The translations under genes were made by a program, and so were the position numbers. The notes beneath the pieces are model-generated. The model was not told the origin of the DNA, did no database searches, and saw only the letters and a program-made list of their open reading frames with translations. This document shows, piece by piece, positions 8,192-15,838 of a DNA stretch of 24,360 bases (its first letter is position 1; each line of letters begins with the position of its first letter). The stretch is from Bacteroidales bacterium UBA3684. GTDB taxonomy: Bacteria > Bacteroidota > Bacteroidia > Bacteroidales > P3. Location: assembly GCA_002372855.1 (NCBI GenBank), contig DFIZ01000004.1, positions 32,620-56,979 of the forward strand, written 5' to 3'.

Positions 8192-8266
8192 CAACATGGT
8201 TTCTCTTTTTGTCGGCGGATGGAACCCGGCATGGAACCGTGTAAAACATAGATAATTAGATAGAAA

Positions 8267-10039
8267 ATGAATATAAAGCGGATTCTCCTTATGATGGCTG
8301 TGCTGGCATTGCCTTGCATGGCTATGGCCTATGATTTTTCGGCTGTCACCCCTTCGGGCCACACGTTGTATTACAGCATTGTAAACGGCGAAGCCGAAGT
8401 TGCCAAGTGCAATTACAACTACCCTAATTATGGCAGTTCTTTGAACGGCGACTTGATCATTCCGGACAGCGTTGTTTACAACGGCGTTGTGTATCCGGTT
8501 ACGTCAATCGGCCACGAGGCCTTCGAGTATGCAACGATGCGGACGGTGCAGATCCCTAATACGGTAAGAACAATCGTCATGCGGGCCTTCGTTGCATGCG
8601 ACAGCTTGGCGTCCTTGGTGATTCCCAACTCTGTGACTTCCATTGGGCGTGGCGCTTTTGCCGGCAGTTTCAACATAGTGTCGATTACGTTGCCGGACTC
8701 GTTGACGATAATCGAGCAGGGGTTGTTTGAGAACGACACCTCCCTGGTCTCGGTGGTCATTCCCGATGCTGTTGCCTCGGTTGGTTACGGAGCCTTTTCG
8801 CAATGTTATAGCTTGCGGAAGGTCGTCTTCGGGCAGTCCGTTTCGAGCCTCGGCGGACTGATGTTCTGGAACTGTAGGAGTCTCGATACGTTGGTATTCA
8901 AGTCGGATGTGGCTCCTTCGGTTGGGACAAACCTTTTTTATGAAACAAACGACAGTCTGCTGATTGATATTCCGTGTGGCTCATACCATGCCTACCGGAG
9001 CGTTTTGGGAACGGCCCATACCTATCTATATCCCGCTGTCGGATTGACGATGACGGTCGCTTCTGGCATGCCCGACTGGGGAACGGCGTCGGTCGTCATG
9101 GATGCTGATTCCCAATATGTCCGTTGCGATTCGAGTGCTGTGGTTCAGGCCTTGCCAAACTATGGTTATCATTTTGTGCAATGGAGCAATGGCAGCACAT
9201 TGTCGACCGACACTTTGTTCCTTACGGGCGACAGCACGTTGACGGCCACCTTTGCCAAAAACAGGTATACATTGACCACGCTCAGTTCCGACACCAATAT
9301 CGGTTCGGTAAGTGCAGGTGGCGAATTCGACTATTTGGACTCTGTCGTCGTGACCGCTACCGCATTGGCGCCCTATCATTTTGTCATGTGGAGCGACGGC
9401 AATACCGAGAATCCTAGGACGGTTTCTATCGATGGGAATATTGTCCTCACGGCCATTTTCGGTATCGATACCTTTGCGGTGCAGCTGTCGGTGGACAGCA
9501 TCGCCCATGGCACGTTTACAGGCAACGGCCGGTACCCCTATGGCGCAGCCGCTTCGGTGGTGGCCATACCCTACAGCGGATACCAGTTCTCGCATTGGAG
9601 CGATGGGTCGACGTACAACCCTTACACCTTTGCCGTTGTCGGCGATGTCCAGCTGACGGCGATTTTCTATGCCAACGGCACTCCCTATCAAGACACCCTT
9701 GTTGTCCACGACACAGTGGTCATTCATGATACAACCTATATCACGCTTACGGAGTACGACACAATCTGGCTTCATGACACAATCTACGTCACCGCTGAAG
9801 GCATAGACGACATCCAGACCATCGATGTGCATGTCTACCAGCGCAACGGCCAGATTGTGGTCGAGAATGGCGACGGCAGCCGCCTGCCCGAAGTGATGGT
9901 GTACGATGTCGCCGGACGTCCTCTGCCGGCCCATGGCACGGATAGAGGGCCGTCGGCCAGTTTCGATGTCCCTGCCACGGGAGTCTACTTGGTGAAGGTG
10001 GGCAATGCTCCTGTGCGGAGGGTCGTGGTGGTTAGATAG
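8267..10039 (+). CDS. Secreted surface protein: BspA-type leucine-rich repeats, InlB-type B-repeats, probable type IX secretion tail
   Basis: The 590-residue protein starts with a signal peptide (about 1-21, ending AMA). Residues 70-210 hold LRR_5 (BspA/TpLRR) repeats with recurring xxIPNSVTSIGxxAFxxC patterns. Three B-repeat modules follow (about 260-330, 331-400, 402-467), each ending in a W-SNGST or W-SDGxT segment and a LTAxF strand. A Thr/Asp-rich linker with alternating HDT, YDT and HDT steps (476-508) precedes a final domain of about 80 residues with VMVYDVAGRPL (543-553) and GVYLVKVG...VRRVVVVR at the end. That tail resembles type A sorting domains of type IX secretion cargo, which anchor proteins on the surface. 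Bases look less GC-rich than in flanking genes, as often seen for surface proteins. Probable role: adhesion or host interaction (inference). Confidence 0.88.
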   Translation: MNIKRILLMMAVLALPCMAMAYDFSAVTPSGHTLYYSIVNGEAEVAKCNYNYPNYGSSLNGDLIIPDSVVYNGVVYPVTSIGHEAFEYATMRTVQIPNTVRTIVMRAFVACDSLASLVIPNSVTSIGRGAFAGSFNIVSITLPDSLTIIEQGLFENDTSLVSVVIPDAVASVGYGAFSQCYSLRKVVFGQSVSSLGGLMFWNCRSLDTLVFKSDVAPSVGTNLFYETNDSLLIDIPCGSYHAYRSVLGTAHTYLYPAVGLTMTVASGMPDWGTASVVMDADSQYVRCDSSAVVQALPNYGYHFVQWSNGSTLSTDTLFLTGDSTLTATFAKNRYTLTTLSSDTNIGSVSAGGEFDYLDSVVVTATALAPYHFVMWSDGNTENPRTVSIDGNIVLTAIFGIDTFAVQLSVDSIAHGTFTGNGRYPYGAAASVVAIPYSGYQFSHWSDGSTYNPYTFAVVGDVQLTAIFYANGTPYQDTLVVHDTVVIHDTTYITLTEYDTIWLHDTIYVTAEGIDDIQTIDVHVYQRNGQIVVENGDGSRLPEVMVYDVAGRPLPAHGTDRGPSASFDVPATGVYLVKVGNAPVRRVVVVR

Positions 10040-10050
10040 TAATAGGATTT

Positions 10051-12171
10051 TTACCTCCTGCGGTAGCGGAAGGGGATGTCGACGAGGTCTTTGTCGTCGC
10101 TGCTGAAGCCTACCTGCAGGGTCATCTGCGTGCCGTCGGCGGGTTCTTCCATGCGGTCGGTGGTGGGGTTGTACTGGCGGAACCAGAAGGGGTCCAGCTG
10201 GATGCTGACCTCGTCGCTCGTGCCGGCGAAGAGGTGCCCTTCGCCAACGCCTACCAACTGTTTGCGCGGACCGTCGGGGTCGGAGGGATTCTTGAGGTAG
10301 ACCTGGACGATGGGATTGGTGATGCACTTGGGCATACGGCAGCTGTCGGCATGCACGGTGGCGGTGACGGTGAGGCTGGCGGGGTCGAAGTTGACCTTGC
10401 CCATGCGGCAGGAGCTGTAGTCCAGACCATAGCCGAAGGGGAACAGCGGCTCGGCCTCCATGTAGCGGTAGGTGCGGCCCTGCATGGCGTAGTCGTCGAA
10501 GGGGGGCAGCTGGCGTGTGTTGCGGTAGAAGGTGACGGGCAGGCGTCCGAAGAGCGACCAGCCTGCGGGGAAGCACATCTGCCAGGCCACGGCGCTGCCC
10601 ATGTCCTCGCCGCCGTACCACGCCACGAGGATGGCGTCCGCCTCGTCCACCACCTCCTCCAGGCCCAGGGCGCTGCCCGTGCAGAGCAGCAGCACCAGCG
10701 GTTTGCCCGATTGCTTAAGCCGACGGATGTCGGAGACCTGATAGGCCGGGAGTTCGATCTGGGTGCGGTCGCCACGGTAGAAGCCCGGCTCGTCCACCTG
10801 CAGCTCCTCGCCCTCCAGCTGGGGGCTGAGGCCGCCGGCATAGACGATGACGTCGGCGCTGTCGGCGGTAGAGACCAGCTGAATCATGTTGCCTTTGCTG
10901 TCGCGGATGTTCAGGAGTCCTTCGCGGATGGAGACGGTATGGTCCGGGGTGCCGTTGTAGTTGCCAAGGGGCATGAGGGTGTCCGTGGCGTTGGGACCTT
11001 CGAGGTAGACCCTGGTGCCGCGGGCCAGCGGCAGGGTGTTGTCGTTCTTCAGGAGCACCATGGAGGCGCGTTCGATACCGAAGGGCACGGGCTCGCGGCA
11101 CACCTCCTCCTCGGCGGGCACGGGCTCGTCGGTCACCGCCAGGCGCACCCGCAGCAGGCGGCGCACGTGCTCGTCTATCTTGGATGCCGGCAGGATGCCG
11201 GTGCTCCATGCCTCGCGCAGGGCGGTCAGGCCGCTGCCGCATTCGAGGTCCACCTCGCGCCCGAAGGCGTCGCTGTAGGCCAGGGCGGCGGTGGCGTGGG
11301 TGCGGTGGCGGGGAATCACGGTGTCGGTCTCGTAGGCGTCGTTCAGCGCCCAGCAGTCGGTGACCAGCAGGCCGTCGTAGTGCCACTCGTTGCGCAGTAT
11401 GTCGAACAGGCGGCGGTTGGTGCAGCAGGGGCTGCCGTTCAGTCGGTTGTAGCCGCACATCACCTGGCGGACGTCGCTGTTCTTGATGATGTATTCGAAC
11501 GCCGGCAGGTAGGTGGTGCGGAGGTCGCGGTCGCTGACGCGGCTGTCGAACTCATGCCGTGTGCCCTCGGGACCGCTGTGCACGGCGAAGTGCTTGAGAC
11601 AGGCTGCGGTGAGCAGCGGGCGTCCCTGCCAGTCCTCCTCCCAGCCGTGCTGCAGGCCCTCGACGCAGGCCAGCCCCATGCGGGCCGTCAGGTAGGGGTC
11701 CTCGCCGTAGGTCTCCATGCCGCGCCCCCAGCGCGGGTCGCGGAAGATGTTGATATTCGGTGTGAAGAAGGTGAGACCCGTGTAGTCGCCGGTGCCGCCG
11801 GTGTCCTGCGCGGCGCGGTACTTGTGGCGTGCCTCGGCGGCCACGTCGGCGAAGACGTTCTGCACCCACCCGGGGCGGAACGTCGCCGCCATGGCGATGG
11901 GCATGGGGTACACCCGGGCCAATCCCGCACGTCCCACGCCGTGCAGCGCCTCGTTCCACCAGCTGTAGGCCGGCAGGCCCACCCGCGGGATGGCGGGGTT
12001 CTGGTGCACCATGAGGCTCAGCTTCTCGTCGAGGGTCAGGTGCTGCACGAGCCATTCCACCCTCGCATCGAGGCTCAGGGTGGTGTCCTGCCACGGGAAA
12101 GTCTGCGCCGAAACGGGACGGAACGATGTCAGTATCAGTACTGTTGCTATGTAGAGGAATCTTCTTTTCAT
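10051..12171 (-). CDS. Secreted glycoside hydrolase family 3 enzyme, beta-xylosidase/beta-glucosidase type
   Basis: The 706-residue protein has a signal peptide (about 1-22, ending VSAQ) and a full GH3 layout. The barrel contains the YSWWNEALHGVG motif (69-80) typical of the xylosidase-like GH3 branch, NINIFRDPRWGRGMETYGEDP (140-159), CLKHFAVHSG with K193/H194, and LLVTDCWAL with expected nucleophile D272. The second alpha/beta domain has SMVLLKNDNTLPL and a VAWYGGEDMGSAVA segment. A fibronectin-like third domain follows FPFGYGLDYSS. It would trim beta-linked xylose, glucose or arabinose from oligosaccharides in the periplasm; the exact sugar cannot be read. The insert loops match the length of family members of about 700 residues. 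Its stop lies 11 bases from that of the convergent surface-protein gene, with no clear terminator between. Confidence 0.9.
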   Translation of the reverse strand: MKRRFLYIATVLILTSFRPVSAQTFPWQDTTLSLDARVEWLVQHLTLDEKLSLMVHQNPAIPRVGLPAYSWWNEALHGVGRAGLARVYPMPIAMAATFRPGWVQNVFADVAAEARHKYRAAQDTGGTGDYTGLTFFTPNINIFRDPRWGRGMETYGEDPYLTARMGLACVEGLQHGWEEDWQGRPLLTAACLKHFAVHSGPEGTRHEFDSRVSDRDLRTTYLPAFEYIIKNSDVRQVMCGYNRLNGSPCCTNRRLFDILRNEWHYDGLLVTDCWALNDAYETDTVIPRHRTHATAALAYSDAFGREVDLECGSGLTALREAWSTGILPASKIDEHVRRLLRVRLAVTDEPVPAEEEVCREPVPFGIERASMVLLKNDNTLPLARGTRVYLEGPNATDTLMPLGNYNGTPDHTVSIREGLLNIRDSKGNMIQLVSTADSADVIVYAGGLSPQLEGEELQVDEPGFYRGDRTQIELPAYQVSDIRRLKQSGKPLVLLLCTGSALGLEEVVDEADAILVAWYGGEDMGSAVAWQMCFPAGWSLFGRLPVTFYRNTRQLPPFDDYAMQGRTYRYMEAEPLFPFGYGLDYSSCRMGKVNFDPASLTVTATVHADSCRMPKCITNPIVQVYLKNPSDPDGPRKQLVGVGEGHLFAGTSDEVSIQLDPFWFRQYNPTTDRMEEPADGTQMTLQVGFSSDDKDLVDIPFRYRRR

Positions 12172-12175
12172 ACTG

Positions 12176-12183
12176 CAAAAATA
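12176..12183 (-). promoter_or_regulatory. -7-like element TATTTTTG directly before the GH3 start codon
   Basis: On the minus strand TATTTTTG matches TAnnTTTG, and only four bases separate its G from the ATG at 12171. If it is used, the mRNA would begin at or within a base or two of the start codon. The surrounding sequence is T-rich, so a chance match is possible. Confidence 0.4.
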
Positions 12184-12270
12184 GCAAAAATTTCAAAATT
12201 GAAAAAATCTTTGTCGAAGGCCGAATTTTGCCATTCTCCAACCTGTTATAAATCAGTATGAAAGAGGTAC

Positions 12271-12325
12271 CAACTCCTACCCAACTCCTACTCATCTCCT
12301 ACCCAACTCCTATCCATCCCCTGCG
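12271..12325. repeat. 11-bp tandem array (CAACTCCTACC type), about five units
   Basis: Units start at 12271, 12282, 12293, 12304 and 12315 (CAACTCCTACC, CAACTCCTACT, CATCTCCTACC, CAACTCCTATC, CATCCCCTGCG), followed by ATGGTGGGAGATG. The array is the reverse complement of the one at 20022-20065. The rest of the 344-base gap 12172-12515 holds a G-rich stretch (12326-12408) and the promoter at 12463; I see no gene in it. Confidence 0.75.
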
Positions 12326-12462
12326 ATGGTGGGAGATGACAGGGTGTTGGCAGGCGGATGGGTGGGTGTGCGCAGGGCGTCAGGGGCAGGGGGAGGGGAG
12401 GTGTGCATGCAAAAAAATTGAACGAAATTATAATACACTCGCGGAGAATCATTTTTTTTTCG

Positions 12463-12470
12463 TATTTTTG
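12463..12470 (+). promoter_or_regulatory. -7 promoter element TATTTTTG for the hemerythrin/LuxR-type regulator
   Basis: The octamer matches TAnnTTTG and follows a run of nine T. A 21-base block (12453-12473: eight T then CGTATTTTTGCAC) is identical to the block before the alkaline phosphatase gene (20434-20454). No -33 TTG lies at the usual distance. The leader to the GTG at 12516 would be about 40 bases. Confidence 0.65.
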
Positions 12471-12515
12471 CACGGCGAACCCAAGGTGTCTAACACCATA
12501 TAACATACTATAACA

Positions 12516-13376
12516 GTGAGCAAACGGACTATTTTCACCAGCCGCATGAAGATGGCAGACATGATAGCGTCGAACTACGACCTTATCCTGATGCTGCCGC
12601 GTTTCGGCATTCCCCTGGGATTCGGCGAGAAAAGCGTGAAGGAGGTCTGCCGCGAGCGCGGTGTGGACGAGAATTTCTTCCTGACGGTGTGCAACATATA
12701 CAGCTTCGACGACTACCGCCCCGACGACGAGGAGGTTGCCGCCATCGACCACCGCCTGGTGGTGGAGCACCTGCAGGCCAGCCACCGCTACTACATCGAG
12801 GAGCGCCTGCCCCACATGCAACACCACCTCGACCATGTGGCCGAGAGCGCCGGCGACCAGTCGTCGGCCGTGCTGAAGAAGTACTTCGCCGACTACTGCC
12901 GCGAGGTGCGCGACCACGTGCGCCGCGAGGAGCGCAACCTCATCTCCATGCTCGACACCCTCTCCGACGGCGAACCCCTCAGCAAGGCCGTCACCGACCA
13001 CTACGTGAAAAGCCACGACAACATCAAGGACAAGCTCTCCGACCTCACGCAGATTATCTACAAGTACATCCCCGGCGAACGCCTCAACGAGGAGATGATG
13101 GAACTTGTGTTCGACATCATGCAGCTCAGCCGCGACCTGGAGAAGCACGCCATGATCGAGGAGCTGCTCCTCATGCCTCCGGAGGACTACGACCTCAGCG
13201 ACCGCGAGCAGGAGGTCCTCGTGCTGGTGGCCCAGGGCCTCAGCAGCAAGGAGATTGCCGCCAAGCTCAACATCGCCGTCAATACCGTCAACACCCACCG
13301 CAAGAGCATCACCAAGAAGACCGGCATCAAGTCCGTCGCCGGCCTGGCGGTGTATGCCATGCTGAAAAATAATTAG
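12516..13376 (+). CDS. ScdA/hemerythrin-like sensor with C-terminal LuxR-type HTH (transcriptional regulator)
   Basis: The 286-residue protein joins three parts. Residues 14-60 resemble the ScdA N-terminal domain (LPRFGIPLGFGEKSVKEVC), but without its CC pair. Residues 75-220 resemble the hemerythrin-like four-helix domain of the RIC/YtfE iron-repair proteins: H90, H134 and E138 (HVRREE), H167 (KSHDN) and H211 and E215 (KHAMIEE) match di-iron ligand positions; one expected histidine between H90 and H134 appears to be missing. Residues 226-283 are a GerE/LuxR HTH (LSDREQEVLVLVAQGLSSKE, then NTVNTHRKSI). It could sense oxygen, nitric oxide or iron state and control the redox genes that follow after 33 bases (inference). 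The start is GTG at 12516; ATG at 12546 is an alternative that keeps all domains. Confidence 0.82.
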   Translation: MSKRTIFTSRMKMADMIASNYDLILMLPRFGIPLGFGEKSVKEVCRERGVDENFFLTVCNIYSFDDYRPDDEEVAAIDHRLVVEHLQASHRYYIEERLPHMQHHLDHVAESAGDQSSAVLKKYFADYCREVRDHVRREERNLISMLDTLSDGEPLSKAVTDHYVKSHDNIKDKLSDLTQIIYKYIPGERLNEEMMELVFDIMQLSRDLEKHAMIEELLLMPPEDYDLSDREQEVLVLVAQGLSSKEIAAKLNIAVNTVNTHRKSITKKTGIKSVAGLAVYAMLKNN

Positions 13377-13404
13377 GAATCAGGAATTAGAAATCAGAAA
13401 TTCA
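13377..13404 (+). repeat. 7-bp tandem array (GAATCAG/GAATTAG type)
   Basis: Four heptamers (GAATCAG, GAATTAG, AAATCAG, AAATTCA) fill the gap between the regulator stop codon and the next ATG, in the place of a ribosome binding site. Confidence 0.65.
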
Positions 13405-13409
13405 AGAAA

Positions 13410-14822
13410 ATGAAGTACTTCAAATACGTACGTATCGTTCTCGCCGCGCTGATGCTTTTCGGCATCACGGCGCTGCTGCTCGACACCACCGACGGCGCTG
13501 TTCTGCGCCACTGGCTGGGCTGGATGCCCAAGGTGCAGTTCCTCCCTGCCGTGCTGGCACTCAACGTGGTAATGGTCGTGGCCATCCTGCTGGTGACCCT
13601 CCTCATCGGCCGCCTCTATTGTTCCATCGTCTGCCCCATGGGCATCTTCCAGGACATCTTCACCTGGTTCCACAAGCTCATTTTCGGCAAGCGCCGCCCT
13701 TTCCGCTATCGCAAGCCCGCCAACTGGCTGCGCTACACCGTGCTGGCGCTCTTCGTGTTGCTGATGGTCTTCGGCCTCAACGCCATCGCGGCCCTCATAG
13801 CCCCCTATAGCGCCTACGCCCGCATGGTGACCAACATCCACTCCACGGGCCTGCCGCTGGTCGTTGCCATCGTCACCCTCGTGGTCATCGGCCTCATGAG
13901 CTTCATGTACGGCCGCCTGTGGTGCAACACCATCTGCCCCGTGGGCTCGCTGCTGGGTCTGGTGAGCAAGTTCCGCCTTTTCGGCATCAAGATCGACGCC
14001 GACAAGTGCGTCTCCTGCCGCAAGTGCGAGCATGGCTGCAAAGCCATGTGCATCAATATCGACAATAAGACCGTCGACCACTCCCGCTGCGTCGACTGCT
14101 GGGCCTGCATGGCCAACTGCAAGCTCGGCGCCATCAAATTGGCCCGCCTCTCCGGAAAACCCGGAACCTCCGGAAAACCCGGAACCTCCGGAACCTCCGG
14201 AAACCCCGGAAACTCCGGAGACCCCGGCACCCCCGCCGACCCCTCGCGCCGCAAGTTCGTCGCCACCACCGTGGCCGTCGGCGCCGCCACCGCCCTCCAC
14301 GCCCAGGAACAGAAACTCGACGGCGGCCTGGCCGTTATCGAGGACAAGCAGGTCCCCGACCGCCAGATGCCCCTCAAGCCCGCCGGCGCCATCAGCCTCA
14401 AGAACTTCGAGAGCCGTTGCACCGCCTGCCAGCTCTGCGTCAGCAAGTGCCCCGAGCACGTGCTGCGTCCCTCCACGGGCCTCTCCAACCTCCTCCAGCC
14501 CTACATGGCCTTCGACCAAGGCTATTGCCGCACGGCCTGTACCCGCTGCAGCGAGGTGTGCCCCACCGGCGCCATCCAGCCCATAGCCCACGAGCAGAAG
14601 ACCGCCATCTCCATCGGCCACGCCGTGGTGCTGCCCGACAACTGCATCGGCTGTGGCGCCTGCGCACGCCATTGCCCCTCGGCGGCTATCAGCATGGTCG
14701 ACGGCAAGCCCGCCGTCAACGAGGCCCGTTGCCTCGGCTGCGGCGCCTGCGAGTACTACTGTCCCGCACGCCCCGTGACGGCCATCTACGTCGAGGGCCG
14801 CGAGCGCCACGTTGAAATATGA
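13410..14822 (+). CDS. NapH-like membrane polyferredoxin fused to a NapG-like ferredoxin half through an internal twin-arginine signal
   Basis: The 470-residue protein starts with four likely membrane segments (about 7-25, 47-68, 107-131, 147-167). Between them lie C71xxxC75P and C172xxxC176P, the signature of NapH/NosR-type quinol-linked proteins. Two 4Fe-4S sets follow (C200, C203, C206, C210 and C227, C230, C233, C237). Residues 248-275 are a Gly/Pro/Ser linker built from a 9-bp repeat. Then comes SRRKFVATTVAVGAATALHAQ (279-299), a twin-arginine signal with hydrophobic core and Ala-rich end, and four more cysteine sets (from C337, C373, C412 and C441). This is the NapH and NapG arrangement in one chain: clusters before the internal signal would be cytoplasmic and those after it periplasmic. 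It would pass electrons from quinol to a periplasmic partner. Whether the internal signal is used is inference; tatA and tatC lie downstream. Confidence 0.85.
   Translation: MKYFKYVRIVLAALMLFGITALLLDTTDGAVLRHWLGWMPKVQFLPAVLALNVVMVVAILLVTLLIGRLYCSIVCPMGIFQDIFTWFHKLIFGKRRPFRYRKPANWLRYTVLALFVLLMVFGLNAIAALIAPYSAYARMVTNIHSTGLPLVVAIVTLVVIGLMSFMYGRLWCNTICPVGSLLGLVSKFRLFGIKIDADKCVSCRKCEHGCKAMCINIDNKTVDHSRCVDCWACMANCKLGAIKLARLSGKPGTSGKPGTSGTSGNPGNSGDPGTPADPSRRKFVATTVAVGAATALHAQEQKLDGGLAVIEDKQVPDRQMPLKPAGAISLKNFESRCTACQLCVSKCPEHVLRPSTGLSNLLQPYMAFDQGYCRTACTRCSEVCPTGAIQPIAHEQKTAISIGHAVVLPDNCIGCGACARHCPSAAISMVDGKPAVNEARCLGCGACEYYCPARPVTAIYVEGRERHVEI
14150..14227 (+). repeat. In-frame 9-bp repeat (TCCGGAAAC type) in the polyferredoxin gene
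   Basis: CCGGA cores recur every 9 bases, read as S-G-x / P-G-x triplets (SGKPGTSGKPG and onward). The array forms the linker between the membrane ferredoxin half and the internal twin-arginine signal. Related arrays lie at 1017-1060 and 22504-22538. Confidence 0.8.
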
Positions 14823-14869
14823 TAATAAATAAAAATAACAATAAAGAACTAAAAAAACAGTAACAACCC

Positions 14870-15835
14870 ATGAGTAACATCTCTGAAAAAGTCAACGAAG
14901 CCGTCAAATATGTCGGCACCTGGAAATTCTGGAAGGAACTGGTCATCATGACCCTCGGCATGATGGTCACCGCCGCCGCCGTCTACTACTTCCTCGTACC
15001 CTCCAAACTCATCATCGGTACCATCTCCGGTCTCTCCATCGTCCTCTCCAACATCTTCACCGGCGGTCAAGGCCTCGGCACCTGGATCATGTGCATCAAC
15101 ATCGTCCTGCTCATCATGGCCTTCCTGCTCATCGACAGCGAATTCGGCTTCAAGACCGTCTACACGGCCCTCATCCTCGGCCCCTTGACCGACTTCTGGG
15201 ACGCCGTCTTCCCCTGGCAGAACATCGCCAACGACAACCTCGTCACCGGCACCCCCTCCGTCATGGGCGACCCCTGGCTCGACCTCTGCTGCTTCGTGCT
15301 GCTGCTCAGCGCCTCCCAGGCCCTGATGTTCAGCATCAACGCCTCCACCGGCGGCCTCGACATCCTGGCCAAGATTGTCAACAAGTTCCTCCACTTCGAC
15401 ATCGGAGCCTCCGTCTCCATCGCCGGCGCCGTTATCTGCTGCACCGCCTTCTTCATCAACGACTTCCGTATGGTGGTCATCGGTCTCATCGGCACCTGGA
15501 TCAACGGCCTCGTGGTCGACTATTTCACCGCTACCCTCAACAACCACAAGCGCCTCTGCATCGTCTCCAAAGAGCACGAGCGCATCCGCCAGTACATCAT
15601 CAACGAGCTGCACCGCGGCTGCACCCTCTACGAGGTCACCGGTGGCTACAGCGGCGAGAAGAGCATCGAACTCGAGGTGCTGCTCACCAAGGACGAGTTC
15701 AGCAAGATCCTGGCCTGGATGAAGGACAACAAGATCGAGGCCTTCTCCACCGCCGGCAACGTCAGCGAGGTCTACGGCTTCTGGTCCAGAGGCAAGAAGC
15801 ACAAAGCCCGCAAAGAAATCATCGACAAGAGATAG
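14870..15835 (+). CDS. YitT family membrane protein with C-terminal DUF2179 domain
   Basis: The 321-residue protein has several hydrophobic segments in its first 215 residues, including ELVIMTLGMMVTAAAVYYFL, a GTISGLSIVLSNI loop and a repeat of the same type with FSINASTGGLDILAKIVNK. This is the YitT double repeat in which S/N-T/S-GG-D-I marks the second half. Residues 225-300 form a soluble DUF2179 domain (RLCIVSKEHERIRQYIINEL, then GCTLYEVTGGYSGEKSIELEVLLTK). Such proteins are common and their transported substrate is unknown. The 47-base spacer from the polyferredoxin gene is very A-rich with no TAnnTTTG element, and the next gene starts three bases after the stop, so it looks operonic. 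Confidence 0.88.
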   Translation: MSNISEKVNEAVKYVGTWKFWKELVIMTLGMMVTAAAVYYFLVPSKLIIGTISGLSIVLSNIFTGGQGLGTWIMCINIVLLIMAFLLIDSEFGFKTVYTALILGPLTDFWDAVFPWQNIANDNLVTGTPSVMGDPWLDLCCFVLLLSASQALMFSINASTGGLDILAKIVNKFLHFDIGASVSIAGAVICCTAFFINDFRMVVIGLIGTWINGLVVDYFTATLNNHKRLCIVSKEHERIRQYIINELHRGCTLYEVTGGYSGEKSIELEVLLTKDEFSKILAWMKDNKIEAFSTAGNVSEVYGFWSRGKKHKARKEIIDKR

Positions 15836-15838
15836 TTT

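Noticed and set aside
8034..8249. 71-codon minus-strand frame with an 11-residue repeat
   Set aside because: The repeat follows from the 33-bp DNA repeat, and the frame covers the promoter of the gene at 8267 and reaches toward that of the fucosidase; no start signal was found.
10234..12261. 675-codon open frame on the plus strand
   Set aside because: It is antisense to the GH3 gene, whose catalytic motifs are intact; the product is Gly/Ala/Val/His-rich with no motif.
12258..12503. 81-codon frame in the gap before the regulator
   Set aside because: It reads through the 11-bp array, a G-rich stretch and the promoter element, with no protein-like pattern.
13380..14810. 476-codon minus-strand frame with Gly/Ser repeats
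   Set aside because: It mirrors the polyferredoxin gene; the Gly/Ser run comes from the palindromic TCCGGA repeat read on the other strand.
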